Assembly: GCA_040389165.1 (NCBI GenBank) | Contig: JAZKAK010000021.1 | Coordinates: 20,999 to 84,998 of the forward strand | Reading direction: 5' to 3' | DNA length: 64,000 bases | Source: CAIOTO01 sp040389165 | GTDB taxonomy: Bacteria; Pseudomonadota; Alphaproteobacteria; Paracaedibacterales; CAIOTO01 | Shown: positions 8,812 to 17,692 of the stretch, in pieces | How positions within the stretch are numbered: position 1 is the first letter of the stretch | Layout of the letters: every line of letters begins with the position of its first letter | Program-made: the position numbers and the translations under genes | The notes under the pieces: generated by a model | The model's input: the letters and a program-made list of their open reading frames with translations, nothing else | What the model was told of the DNA's origin: nothing | Databases searched by the model: none

Positions 8812-9831
8812 TTAAAAATCTTTTTCCATTTTCTGTTGTTGCCACTGAAAAAACATAATAGGTACAACAAAAATCACGACCATCGATACAGCTAAGGCAC
8901 ATGCTTGTGGCCAATCACGGTTATTGAAGAATTCCCACCACAAAGCACGGCCAATCATCAACGTATCAGGGCCACCTAAAAGCTCAGGAATAACAAATTC
9001 ACCAACAGATGGCACAAAAACCAATACACATCCTGCGGCAACACCCGACATGGTAAGTGGGACCGTAATGCACCAAAAAGTCCGCCATGGTGTACAACCC
9101 AAATCAAAAGCAGCCTCGATCAAAGAGTTATCAATTTTTTCAAGTGCTGCATAAATGGGAAGCACCATAAAGGGTAGATAACAATAGACAATACCCACAC
9201 AAACAGCATAACGATTATCCAGTAAAGCAAGCGGTTCAGAAATCAAACCAATATAGCTGAGCAGTGAATTAATTATACCTTGCGTACTAAGCAAAGACAT
9301 CCATGCATAAACGCGAATCAAAAATGATGTCCAAAATGGTAAAATAACAAGCAATAACAAAATCATACGTAATCTTGGTTGAGCACGCACAATGCCATAA
9401 GCCATCATGTAACCAAGTGCCAAACAAATAAATGTTGAGGACCCAGCCATGTACAAGGATGATGCAAATGTTGATACATAAAAACTATCATCTATTAGCG
9501 TTTTATAACCTGAAAAGCTAAGTGTTATACGTAGAAAATTATCTTGGAACCATTCAAATACAGGCATGAAAGGTGGAATGCCAATCATAGCCTTTGAAAA
9601 GCTGATTTTAAGAATCATTAAGAAAGGAACAAAAAAGAACAACAATAACCAGAGATATGGCAATAACAACACCAGCTTATGCCTGCCCGCATATAGCTTT
9701 TCAAAACGAATTTGATTTTTCTGCCACGACACGGCAAGTGACTTAAACATAGTTGATCCAGACTTAAAAACAGCGCCCATTGCAGATGAAGATGAGTATA
9801 CTTCATTCCTTATAAAATTACGACAGAACAC
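8812..9831 (-). CDS. potH: PotH-type polyamine ABC transporter permease
   Basis: The product resembles PotH, one of the two permeases of the putrescine/spermidine importer. It has about six membrane helices, the EAA coupling loop (EAAFDLGCTPWRTFWCITVPL, near residue 240) and the family-typical C-terminus with NNRDWPQACALA and VPIMFFQ. The start is uncertain: the longest frame begins at a GTG, with in-frame ATGs at 9780 and 9750; the conserved region begins near the latter. No ATPase, second permease or binding protein gene lies beside it, so the transporter is incomplete at this locus. It is divergent from gyrA. PotB/PotH assignment within the family is by similarity only. Confidence 0.87.
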   Translation of the reverse strand: MFCRNFIRNEVYSSSSAMGAVFKSGSTMFKSLAVSWQKNQIRFEKLYAGRHKLVLLLPYLWLLLFFFVPFLMILKISFSKAMIGIPPFMPVFEWFQDNFLRITLSFSGYKTLIDDSFYVSTFASSLYMAGSSTFICLALGYMMAYGIVRAQPRLRMILLLLVILPFWTSFLIRVYAWMSLLSTQGIINSLLSYIGLISEPLALLDNRYAVCVGIVYCYLPFMVLPIYAALEKIDNSLIEAAFDLGCTPWRTFWCITVPLTMSGVAAGCVLVFVPSVGEFVIPELLGGPDTLMIGRALWWEFFNNRDWPQACALAVSMVVIFVVPIMFFQWQQQKMEKDF

Positions 9832-9941
9832 ACTTTCATAATTACATCAGTCCAAACAAAAAGCACATAACGCGTGAGTTTTTTAGGCGCACATGCTATT
9901 ATCCGTTAACAGTTTCTTAACGCTTTATTTAAAGATCGATT

Positions 9942-12752
9942 ATGACTTTGCAAAATCCATTCCAGACCGACATTAAACCAATTGCCATCGAAGAGGAAAT
10001 GAAGACTTCCTACCTCTCATATGCTATGAGCGTAATCGTATCACGCGCTCTTCCCGATGTGCGAGATGGATTGAAGCCGGTACATCGTCGTATTTTGTAC
10101 GCGATGAAAGCAACAGGAAACGAATATAATCGACCTTATCGCAAGTCTGCGCGCGTTGTCGGTGAAGTCATGGGTAAGTATCACCCACATGGTGATATGG
10201 CAATTTATGATGCGATGGTTCGTTTAACACAAGATTTCAGCTTACGCGTCCCCTTGATTGACGGCCAAGGTAACTTTGGTTCGATGGATGGCGATCCGGC
10301 AGCTGCAGCACGTTATACTGAAGCACGTCTTTCAAAACCTGCACATGAATTACTCGAAGACATTGATAAAGACACCGTTGATTTCTGCCCGAACTATGAC
10401 GAATCTGAAATACAGCCAACCGTTTTGCCTGCACGATTCCCCAATTTACTTGTCAATGGTGGCAGCGGCATCGCTGTAGGTATGGCAACGTCGATACCAA
10501 CGCATAACCTTGGCGAAGTGATTGATGCCTGCTGTGCACTCATCGATAATCCAGAGTTAACGCTTCCTGAAATTATGCAATTCGTCAAAGGACCAGATTT
10601 CCCTACCGGTGGCACCATTATGGGACGTCACGGGATTCACGAAGCCTTTCGCACAGGCCGTGGCGGCGTCGTTGTACGTGGAAAAGCACATTTTGAAACA
10701 GGTAAAAATGACCGTCAATCGATTGTCATCACTGAAATTCCGTATCAGGTCAATAAAGCACGTCTCGTTGAGAAAATAGCCGAGCTTGTTAAAGAAAAAA
10801 TCATCGAGGGCATCAGTGACCTTCGTGATGAATCAAACCGCAAGGGCGTTCGCATTGTCATAGAAGTCAAACGTGATGCCGTAGCCGATGTAATTTTGAA
10901 CCAACTTTATCGCTACAGCCAATTACAAACAACAATAAGCTATAACATGTTAGCGATCAGGCATGGCCGACCAGAACAACTAAGTCTTACTCAGATTTTA
11001 GAAGCATTCCTCGAATTTCGTGAAGAAGTTATTTTACGACGCACACGGTTTGAACTTAGAAAAGCGCGCGAAAAAGCGCATACATTAATGGGTTTCGCCA
11101 TTGCCATTAGCAATATTGATCCTATCATTGAATTGATTCGTGCAGCGGCTGATCGCGCAGATGCTAAAGATCAACTGATTGAACGTTTATGGAATGCATC
11201 AACAGTTCTACCGTTGCTCGCACTCATGGAAGAAAAAGTTCCTGAGCAAGGTCTGTATCAATTATCAGAAATACAAGCAAATGCGATTTTAGACTTACGA
11301 TTACATCGTTTGACTGGACTAGAACGTGATAAAATACAAGCTGATCTTGAAGGGGTTGCCGCATTAATTCGTGAACTCGTAAGCCTTTTAGGATCACGTC
11401 CACGTATATTATCCATCATGAAAGAAGAATTGCTTGCCATAAAGGGTGAATACCTAAGTCCACGCCGCACTGATATCGAAGAGTCCGATTCATCAATTGA
11501 TGTCGAAGATCTTATTCAAAAAGAAGACATGGTCGTAACAGTTAGCCTTGAAGGCTATATCAAACGCGTGCCTTTATCCACCTATCGTTCACAGAGACGC
11601 GGCGGCCGCGGACGATCAGGTATGACAATGAAAGAAGAAGACATCATCAGTGATGTGTTTGTTGCCAATACACACAGTCAAGTATACTTTTTCTCTTCAC
11701 TTGGTCAAGTATACCGCATGAAAGTTTATCGCTTACCGCTTGCATCACCACAATCAAAGGGCCGTGCAATTGTAAATCTATTGCCTTTGTCTGAAAATGA
11801 AAAAATTACAACCATTCTTGTTGTGCCAGATGATGTTGATCAAGAGAAGAACTTCCTTATGTTTGCAACTTCGGTTGGAAATGTTAGGCGTAATGCATTA
11901 AACGATTTCCATCATATTGCGCCAAATGGTAAGAAAGCCATTCGCATGGACGAAGGCGAGAGTCTTGTTGCCGTGGCGCTATGTTCAGAAGAAGATGATG
12001 TGATGCTTAGCACTGCTCATGGAATCTGTAATCGTTTTAATGTGACAGATATCCGTATTTTTGCGGGACGTGATTCAAACGGTGTTAGAGGTATTCGTTT
12101 AGCTGGGGATGATCAGGTTATTGCGATGACCATATTAGTATCAGCTGCAGCACAAAATACCGAAGAGCGTGACGCATACTTAAAAGCAGCGATGCGCCTG
12201 CGTCAAGCAGACGATACAGAAGAAAGCGATGTTGTTGAGGCTTCCCCTACTGATGGAGAATCAGATGATTCAACACTTCAGCTTGCACCAGAACGCATTC
12301 AAGAACTGGCAGAACGCGAACAATTCATTCTTGCTATTTCAGAAAATGGTTATGGAAAGCGTACATCTGCGTATGAATATCGTACGACAAATCGTGGCAG
12401 CAGTGGATTTGATGCGATGCAAGTAACGGCAAAAACTGGTGGACTCGTCGCCACATTCCCTGTTAACGAAAATGATCAAATTATGCTCGTGACCGATCGT
12501 GGCCGTTTAATTCGATGTGCTGTTATTGATATTCGCATGACTGGGCGCAGAGCACAGGGTGTGATTATATTCCGCGTGGATGCCGATGAAAAAGTAGTCG
12601 CTGTTAGCCGCATTGGATCAGTTGGCATCGATGAAGAAGACGTCATTGATGGAGAAGTTGTTGAGAACACAACTGATTCGAATGATTCAGAAAATACGGC
12701 TACACTTCATGATGAAAAAATCGTAGCACCTGTCGAAGAGAAAATTGATTAA
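9942..12752 (+). CDS. gyrA: DNA gyrase subunit A
   Basis: GyrA breaks and rejoins DNA in the gyrase tetramer. The 936-residue protein has the usual N-terminus (SYLSYAMSVIVSRALPDVRD, residues 23-42), the catalytic-tyrosine block AAARYTEARL, and C-terminal beta-pinwheel repeats, including the GyrA-box-like QRRGGRGRSGM (about residue 550), which marks it as gyrase, not topoisomerase IV. At the quinolone-resistance region the sequence reads HPHGDMAIYD (81-90), with Met where most gyrases have Ser or Ala. An acidic insert (about 755-780) and an acidic tail are present. It stands alone and ends at a strong terminator. Confidence 0.97.
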   Translation: MTLQNPFQTDIKPIAIEEEMKTSYLSYAMSVIVSRALPDVRDGLKPVHRRILYAMKATGNEYNRPYRKSARVVGEVMGKYHPHGDMAIYDAMVRLTQDFSLRVPLIDGQGNFGSMDGDPAAAARYTEARLSKPAHELLEDIDKDTVDFCPNYDESEIQPTVLPARFPNLLVNGGSGIAVGMATSIPTHNLGEVIDACCALIDNPELTLPEIMQFVKGPDFPTGGTIMGRHGIHEAFRTGRGGVVVRGKAHFETGKNDRQSIVITEIPYQVNKARLVEKIAELVKEKIIEGISDLRDESNRKGVRIVIEVKRDAVADVILNQLYRYSQLQTTISYNMLAIRHGRPEQLSLTQILEAFLEFREEVILRRTRFELRKAREKAHTLMGFAIAISNIDPIIELIRAAADRADAKDQLIERLWNASTVLPLLALMEEKVPEQGLYQLSEIQANAILDLRLHRLTGLERDKIQADLEGVAALIRELVSLLGSRPRILSIMKEELLAIKGEYLSPRRTDIEESDSSIDVEDLIQKEDMVVTVSLEGYIKRVPLSTYRSQRRGGRGRSGMTMKEEDIISDVFVANTHSQVYFFSSLGQVYRMKVYRLPLASPQSKGRAIVNLLPLSENEKITTILVVPDDVDQEKNFLMFATSVGNVRRNALNDFHHIAPNGKKAIRMDEGESLVAVALCSEEDDVMLSTAHGICNRFNVTDIRIFAGRDSNGVRGIRLAGDDQVIAMTILVSAAAQNTEERDAYLKAAMRLRQADDTEESDVVEASPTDGESDDSTLQLAPERIQELAEREQFILAISENGYGKRTSAYEYRTTNRGSSGFDAMQVTAKTGGLVATFPVNENDQIMLVTDRGRLIRCAVIDIRMTGRRAQGVIIFRVDADEKVVAVSRIGSVGIDEEDVIDGEVVENTTDSNDSENTATLHDEKIVAPVEEKID

Positions 12753-12816
12753 ATTCAATTTATAAAATAAACTTCTTCACCTAAGAATTATAGGTATGTT
12801 GTCTATGAAATCGTTT

Positions 12817-12849
12817 AAGGTGATTTGACATTTTCAAATCACCTTTTTT
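12817..12849 (+). terminator. Rho-independent terminator after gyrA
   Basis: AAGGTGATTTG (12817-12827) pairs perfectly with CAAATCACCTT (12835-12845) around a 7-base loop, and the stem runs into six Ts. It lies 65 bases past the gyrA stop and faces the end of the convergent gene at 12865. Confidence 0.9.
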
Positions 12850-12864
12850 ATTAATTATATTCAA

Positions 12865-13740
12865 CTAAACAGCACTTAACGCTTCGTCAAGTGTGCTATG
12901 CCTTCTTTCACGTCCATCTAAATTTAATTCGCATATAGAAATAAGCTGTTTACGTAGTAAAACAAATAATGTAGATGTATTTCTTAATAAACTAAGAGCC
13001 ATTCCTGCAGCAAGAAATTGCATCCCATAGTAACAACGTTCATTCCCGGAACAAACTGATGAAAAATTTACCCCTACTAGACAATATGTTGCAACAAAAC
13101 ACGAACATTCAATAATTCTAGATACATTCAATGTAATGGACCAAATCTTATCCATTACTGGAACACATGATGTAAGAAATCTTCTTACATAAGGATATTC
13201 CTGCGTTGGTATAACATTATTGGTGTGATGGGTTGATTGTTGCGTTGGAAATTCATGATCAGCAACAGTACCACTTTGCAAAACAGAAGACTCCATGACC
13301 AACTCTATAACTGATGGGTGCACATTTGCTTCTAAATCAGAAGGAGTACGATGTAAGACAGGAATTAATGAATGAAGATGTCCAGAAAACGAGCGCGTTA
13401 ATTGTCTTATGCTAAATCGATTCTGCTCACCACTTTGTATACGAATCAAAAAATTCAATGTAGAACTTCTAATATTCCTATCAAAAACGTGAGTTAAGAC
13501 GCCGTCCTGATTTTGATTTTCCGCATCTACATCTATATAACGACCATCATACAACTTCAATGCTTGCGAAGAATCGGAAGATTCTTGAGTTATTGGTTCC
13601 TGTGTTCTCACGCTAACTGGAAGTGCTCTTGCCTGTGAAAAGGATTCTATATCGCCATCCTTAGTTTCTATAGCAAACAACTGATCAAAACCACAAAGTA
13701 TGGATACAAAATACGTTAAGACAACACCTATTATTTTCAT
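12865..13740 (-). CDS. Exported protein with two C-terminal membrane segments, unknown
   Basis: No family is recognised. The 291-residue product begins with a clear signal peptide (MKIIGVVLTYFVSILCGFDQLFA). The central 150 residues are polar and look partly disordered. Two hydrophobic segments near residues 210-260 (with SCFVATYCLVGVNF and QFLAAGMALSLL) could form a membrane hairpin, with five or more cysteines between and around them. The layout, signal peptide plus late hydrophobic hairpin, recalls membrane-inserted secreted proteins of intracellular bacteria, but this is a resemblance only. It is monocistronic, with 269 AT-rich bases upstream before divergent prfA. Confidence 0.7.
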   Translation of the reverse strand: MKIIGVVLTYFVSILCGFDQLFAIETKDGDIESFSQARALPVSVRTQEPITQESSDSSQALKLYDGRYIDVDAENQNQDGVLTHVFDRNIRSSTLNFLIRIQSGEQNRFSIRQLTRSFSGHLHSLIPVLHRTPSDLEANVHPSVIELVMESSVLQSGTVADHEFPTQQSTHHTNNVIPTQEYPYVRRFLTSCVPVMDKIWSITLNVSRIIECSCFVATYCLVGVNFSSVCSGNERCYYGMQFLAAGMALSLLRNTSTLFVLLRKQLISICELNLDGRERRHSTLDEALSAV

Positions 13741-14009
13741 GCTTGCAATCCAAAACTATTCATATTTAAATAATTATAGATTAAAAACAGTTAACGAGAC
13801 CTTAATTTAAAATAAAATAAACTTATTAACGACCATGTTTATTTTGCATAATAAATATATAATTCATTCTGCAGTATATAATTCAAACTTAAGCAAACTA
13901 TTTTTCGTTTTTTTCTGTTTCTCGTAGCCACATCCAATCAAAACGTGTTATAAATCAAAGAATATATACTCCATACATTATTATTTATTATAAAAAACAC
14001 AGGAAAACA

Positions 14010-15098
14010 ATGTCATTTACACGCAAACTTGATCGTTTATTGGAACATTTTGACTCATTACGCGACACACTCGCCACACATACGATGTCAGATCCATCAG
14101 ATTTTGCAAAATTATCAAAAGAATATTCCGACATGACGGATGTTGCTGAAGCCATTCTTGCCTTTCGAACAAAGCAAAAAGAACTTGCAGAACTGGAAAC
14201 ACTCATTAAAGATTCGACAATCGACGCTGATATGAAAGACATGGCACAAGAAGAAATTTATGTGCTTAAAAACGCTATGCCAGAGCTCGAGCAAAAAGTA
14301 AAATTACTCCTACTTCCTAAAGATGCAAACGACGAACGCAACGTTATTCTTGAAATTCGTGCTGGTACGGGCGGCGAAGAGGCAGGCCTCTTTGCTGGAA
14401 GTTTACTTCGGATGTATCAACGCTATGCCGCTATACAAGGTTGGAAATTCGAATTACTTGATGCAGCAGATACAGGCATTGGTGGTATTAAAGAAGGCTC
14501 AGCCTCTATCACTGGAAAAGGCGTTTATTCACGGCTAAAATTTGAATCAGGCGTTCACCGCGTACAACGCGTCCCTGAAACAGAATCAAGCGGACGTATT
14601 CATACATCAGCAGCAACCGTCGCTGTTTTACCTGAACCGGAAGAAGTTGATATTCAGATTGACGAAAAAGATTTGGTTATTGATGTCTATCGTGCATCCG
14701 GAGCCGGAGGGCAGCACGTTAACACAACGGATAGCGCAGTGCGTATTACGCACGTTCCTTCAGGGGTTGTCGTATGCCAACAAGATGAGCGTTCGCAACA
14801 CAAAAACAAAGCAAAAGCGATGAAAATTTTACGTGCAAAGTTATACGAAGAAGAGCGTCGTCGGATTGATTCAGAACGATCTGCAGATCGTAAGAGCCAA
14901 GTTGGTTCAGGTGACCGATCAGAACGTATTCGTACCTACAATTACCCACAAGGACGCGTAAGCGATCACCGTATTAACCTGACACTCTATAAAATAGCAC
15001 AAATTATGGAAGGTGAAGCACTCGACGAAATGATCAATGCACTTATTACCGAAGATCAAGCCGTAAAATTAGCGGCAGAGGAAAATTATGGCTCTTAA
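14010..15098 (+). CDS. prfA: Peptide chain release factor 1
   Basis: RF1 reads UAA and UAG stop codons and triggers peptide release. The 362-residue protein has the catalytic GGQ motif (residues 233-235 in SGAGGQHVNTTDSAVR) and a PxT stop-codon recognition tripeptide, PET, at 189-191, in the position of the PAT of E. coli RF1; this separates it from RF2, which carries SPF. The gene is not followed by the prmC methyltransferase gene as is common elsewhere; instead its 3' end overlaps dusB by 11 bases. Confidence 0.97.
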   Translation: MSFTRKLDRLLEHFDSLRDTLATHTMSDPSDFAKLSKEYSDMTDVAEAILAFRTKQKELAELETLIKDSTIDADMKDMAQEEIYVLKNAMPELEQKVKLLLLPKDANDERNVILEIRAGTGGEEAGLFAGSLLRMYQRYAAIQGWKFELLDAADTGIGGIKEGSASITGKGVYSRLKFESGVHRVQRVPETESSGRIHTSAATVAVLPEPEEVDIQIDEKDLVIDVYRASGAGGQHVNTTDSAVRITHVPSGVVVCQQDERSQHKNKAKAMKILRAKLYEEERRRIDSERSADRKSQVGSGDRSERIRTYNYPQGRVSDHRINLTLYKIAQIMEGEALDEMINALITEDQAVKLAAEENYGS

Positions 15099-16059
15099 AA
15101 TTCGTGATATTGAGCTGGATATGCCTGTTATCCTTGCACCGATGTCAGGGGTAACCGATATGCCTTTTAGACGTTTGGTTAAGCGTATGGGCGCTGGCCT
15201 CGTCATATCTGAAATGATCGCAAGCCAGGCGATGATCCGTCACACACGGCAAACAATGAAGATGATTGAAAAGTCACATGAAGAACTACCTGCTGTTGTG
15301 CAAATTGCAGGATGTGACCCTGAAGTAATGGCTGAAGCTGCTAAACTCAACGAAGATATGGGCGCACATATCATTGATATCAATATGGGCTGCCCCGTTA
15401 AAAAAATCGTTAATACGTACGCTGGATCCGCACTTATGCGTGACGAAGACCTTGCTGGACGTATTATGGATGCGGTAGTAAATGCAGTCAAAATTCCCGT
15501 GACACTTAAAATGCGTACCGGCTGGAATGATGCAAATCGTAACGCGCCGGTCATGGCTAAACGTGCCGAAAATGCTGGCATTCAAATGATTACCATTCAT
15601 GGACGCACCCGGTGTCAGCTCTATTCAGGGCGCGCTGATTGGCCTTTTATTCGCACCGTGAAGGAAGCCGTAAATATTCCAGTCATTGGCAATGGTGACG
15701 TTGTAACTGAACATGATGCATTCACGTTGCTGGAACAAAGCGGTGCAGATGGCGTGATGATTGGCAGAGGCGCCTATGGCCGCCCTTGGTTTATAAATCA
15801 AGTCGGACATTTCCTTAAAACAGGAGAGCATTTGCCAGATCCAGATCTTAAAACACAATATTCAATATTAGAGCAACACGTAGAAGACATGTTAGCACAT
15901 TATGGTGATGACGCCGGCGTAAAGATTGCTCGGAAACATATCGGATGGTATAGTAAAGGACTTGAGAGCTCCGCCGATTTCCGCGTGCGCGTTAATCAAG
16001 CAGAAACCGTGCATGCACTTAAAAACGAAATTCGTCAATTTTATGGATCCCTATGCTAA
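15088..16059 (+). CDS. dusB: tRNA-dihydrouridine synthase (DusB/NifR3)
   Basis: DusB is an FMN enzyme that reduces uridine to dihydrouridine in the tRNA D-loop. The 323-residue protein shows the family start (ILAPMSGVTDMPFRRLVKRMGAG shortened here), the active-site block INMGCPVKKI with the catalytic Cys near residue 100, the ITIHGRTRCQLYSG motif and the FMN-phosphate loop IGNGDV/GVMIGRGAYGRPW. In many alphaproteobacteria this gene (nifR3) begins the ntrBC operon; here it is followed, with an overlap, only by a short Fis-like gene. It also overlaps prfA. Confidence 0.95.
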   Translation: MALKIRDIELDMPVILAPMSGVTDMPFRRLVKRMGAGLVISEMIASQAMIRHTRQTMKMIEKSHEELPAVVQIAGCDPEVMAEAAKLNEDMGAHIIDINMGCPVKKIVNTYAGSALMRDEDLAGRIMDAVVNAVKIPVTLKMRTGWNDANRNAPVMAKRAENAGIQMITIHGRTRCQLYSGRADWPFIRTVKEAVNIPVIGNGDVVTEHDAFTLLEQSGADGVMIGRGAYGRPWFINQVGHFLKTGEHLPDPDLKTQYSILEQHVEDMLAHYGDDAGVKIARKHIGWYSKGLESSADFRVRVNQAETVHALKNEIRQFYGSLC

Positions 16060-16418
16060 TGAGCGCGTCACACTCTAAAACTACTCCCACGACCCCTCTC
16101 GTGGCATGTGCATTATCAACAACAGATATTGCTATTGATAAGATCCAGCTTAAGTCAGATGTGCTTTCTGAAGAATTGGTCAAGAAAGAAATTGATGATT
16201 GCCTAAGCATCATTGTCAGCCGCTATCTTGCTACTTATTTACAAGAACATAAAGACCACTTACCGGTAGGTCAATTATACGCACTGGTTATGGGTGAAGT
16301 TGAAAAGTCTTTACTGAAAGAAACGCTAGCCCTGACCGATGGGAATCAAAGAAAAGCTTCAGAGATTCTAGGAATCAATCGAAATACGTTGCGTAAGAAA
16401 ATAACAGACGAGGGTTGA
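16053..16418 (+). CDS. Fis/NtrC-type helix-turn-helix protein
   Basis: A 121-residue protein whose last 60 residues match the factor-for-inversion-stimulation fold: LYALVMGEVEKSLLKETLAL followed by the helix-turn-helix GNQRKASEILGINRNTLRKK. The same fold forms the DNA-binding end of NtrC, and NRNTLRKKI fits NtrC at least as well as Fis. The first 45 residues are unlike either. The gene begins inside the last codons of dusB (ATG at 16053, alternative ATG at 16059). A dusB-fis pair is the gammaproteobacterial arrangement, while nifR3-ntrB-ntrC is usual in alphaproteobacteria, so this may be a Fis homologue or an NtrC remnant. Nucleoid or transcriptional role inferred. Confidence 0.85.
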   Translation: MLMSASHSKTTPTTPLVACALSTTDIAIDKIQLKSDVLSEELVKKEIDDCLSIIVSRYLATYLQEHKDHLPVGQLYALVMGEVEKSLLKETLALTDGNQRKASEILGINRNTLRKKITDEG

Positions 16419-16458
16419 TAAACGCCAAGGCTAATGAATTAAATTGAACTGAGTGTCA

Positions 16459-17049
16459 TTACACAATCGTACATACTTCATCAAATGGCAATCGCGGCAA
16501 ACGCTCAAAGCCCTTTGTTTCGTCAGCATAACCAAGGTTGCACAAAAAATTAGAACGATACGTTGTGCCCGCTAAAAAAATTTCATCGACCATTGGCGCA
16601 TTATAGCCAGACATAGGACCACAACCTAACCCCTTTGCACGTGCAGCCAACATAAAATAAGCTGCCTGCAAAGTACCATTACGGAATGCATGAATGAATG
16701 TATCATTTTCGTTTTGTGTGAACCACGGCTTTGCATCTACATGCGGAAACGTTACAGCAAGTTTATTAAAGAATTCCATATCATATGCAAAAATTGCCGT
16801 CACTGGCGCTGACATTGTTTTTTCAAAATTTCCCTCAAAAAGACATGAAGATAATTTTTTCTTAGCCTCGGCAGATTTTATAAAAACAATGCGGATCGGT
16901 TGACAATTAGCGCTCGTGGGCGCCATTTTACATAAATCATAGATTTCCGACAGCAACGCATCCGGAACATCTTTGTTTATCCAGTATGAATGTGTTCTTG
17001 CTTTAGTGAAAATTTGATCAAGGGCCGCTATATCAAGCAAATATGACAT
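16459..17049 (-). CDS. RutE/HadB-like nitroreductase family protein
   Basis: This 196-residue flavoprotein is close in length and sequence to the RutE/malonic-semialdehyde reductase branch of the nitroreductase superfamily. Shared blocks are ARTHSYW, APTSANCQPIRIVFIKS (FMN binding), APVTAIFAYD, FPHVDAKPWFT, QAAYFMLAARAKGLGCGPMSGYN and the C-terminal RLPRLPFDEV. It would use NAD(P)H to reduce an aldehyde or quinone. No other pyrimidine-degradation (rut) gene lies nearby, so the true substrate is unknown. It converges on the Fis-like gene with a 40-base gap and precedes the lytic transglycosylase gene on the same strand. Confidence 0.88.
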   Translation of the reverse strand: MSYLLDIAALDQIFTKARTHSYWINKDVPDALLSEIYDLCKMAPTSANCQPIRIVFIKSAEAKKKLSSCLFEGNFEKTMSAPVTAIFAYDMEFFNKLAVTFPHVDAKPWFTQNENDTFIHAFRNGTLQAAYFMLAARAKGLGCGPMSGYNAPMVDEIFLAGTTYRSNFLCNLGYADETKGFERLPRLPFDEVCTIV

Positions 17050-17068
17050 CAGAAAACTCCGTAATAGT

Positions 17069-17692
17069 TCACTTCGAGTGAATACCTGCCCCTGGGCCGA
17101 AAGCTACACGTATCTTTTTATGAACTTTTTGCGCATTTACAGCAGAGCCTGAATTTTCATCACCACCCCAAAGCTTCATGACACGATTTGTATAGGACAC
17201 ACGATGACTTGATGCATTATAATACATAACTGCTTTACGCCATGAACCATGTTTTGCACGTAATGTCTGTAATAACTTAGCAGCAAAATTAATATTCGCA
17301 CGTGGGTTCAAAGCATGCTCAACGCTTTCAAATGCACGGCCATGACTCTTCATACAAATCTGCATCGGGCCAACATAAAGATTTCCGCCTTTTTGTTTTT
17401 GCACAGTCACATACTTAACTGCTTCTTCTTGTGATGCAAAAAAACGAGATTTACCACGCGCATATACAGCAAAAGGCTTTTGCCCCGATTCAACCATAGC
17501 AACGGCTGCCAACAAATTCTTGGGGATACTATATACGGCCTCAATTTCACTAATAATTTCACGGCAATCCGTTGATTGATCAGGAGAAGCATCATTACTA
17601 TGTCTGTTGAATTTAGGCAATATCTTAGCTTTAAGTGGTATAGCTAAGGACGTAGTACTAAGTAAAATTGCTGTTATTATGCGCTTAATCAT
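17069..17692 (-). CDS. Lytic transglycosylase, SLT domain
   Basis: The 207-residue exported protein has a signal peptide (MIKRIITAILLSTTSLAIPL) and one SLT domain. The catalytic glutamate is Glu68 in AAVAMVESGQ; the GPMQI block (YVGPMQICMKSHG) and the YNAS motif follow in order. It cleaves the peptidoglycan glycan strand. The VirB1-like layout without further domains is typical of enzymes that open the wall for a secretion machine or flagellum, so a link to the nearby fliI is possible but not shown. Its start overlaps the end of the nfu gene by 8 bases. Confidence 0.9.
   Translation of the reverse strand: MIKRIITAILLSTTSLAIPLKAKILPKFNRHSNDASPDQSTDCREIISEIEAVYSIPKNLLAAVAMVESGQKPFAVYARGKSRFFASQEEAVKYVTVQKQKGGNLYVGPMQICMKSHGRAFESVEHALNPRANINFAAKLLQTLRAKHGSWRKAVMYYNASSHRVSYTNRVMKLWGGDENSGSAVNAQKVHKKIRVAFGPGAGIHSK

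Noticed and set aside
9897..9902. TATTAT as a gyrA -10 promoter element
   Set aside because: A similar TGCTATTAT occurs before the gene at 21029, but no convincing -35 element is at the proper distance in either case, so no promoter is listed.
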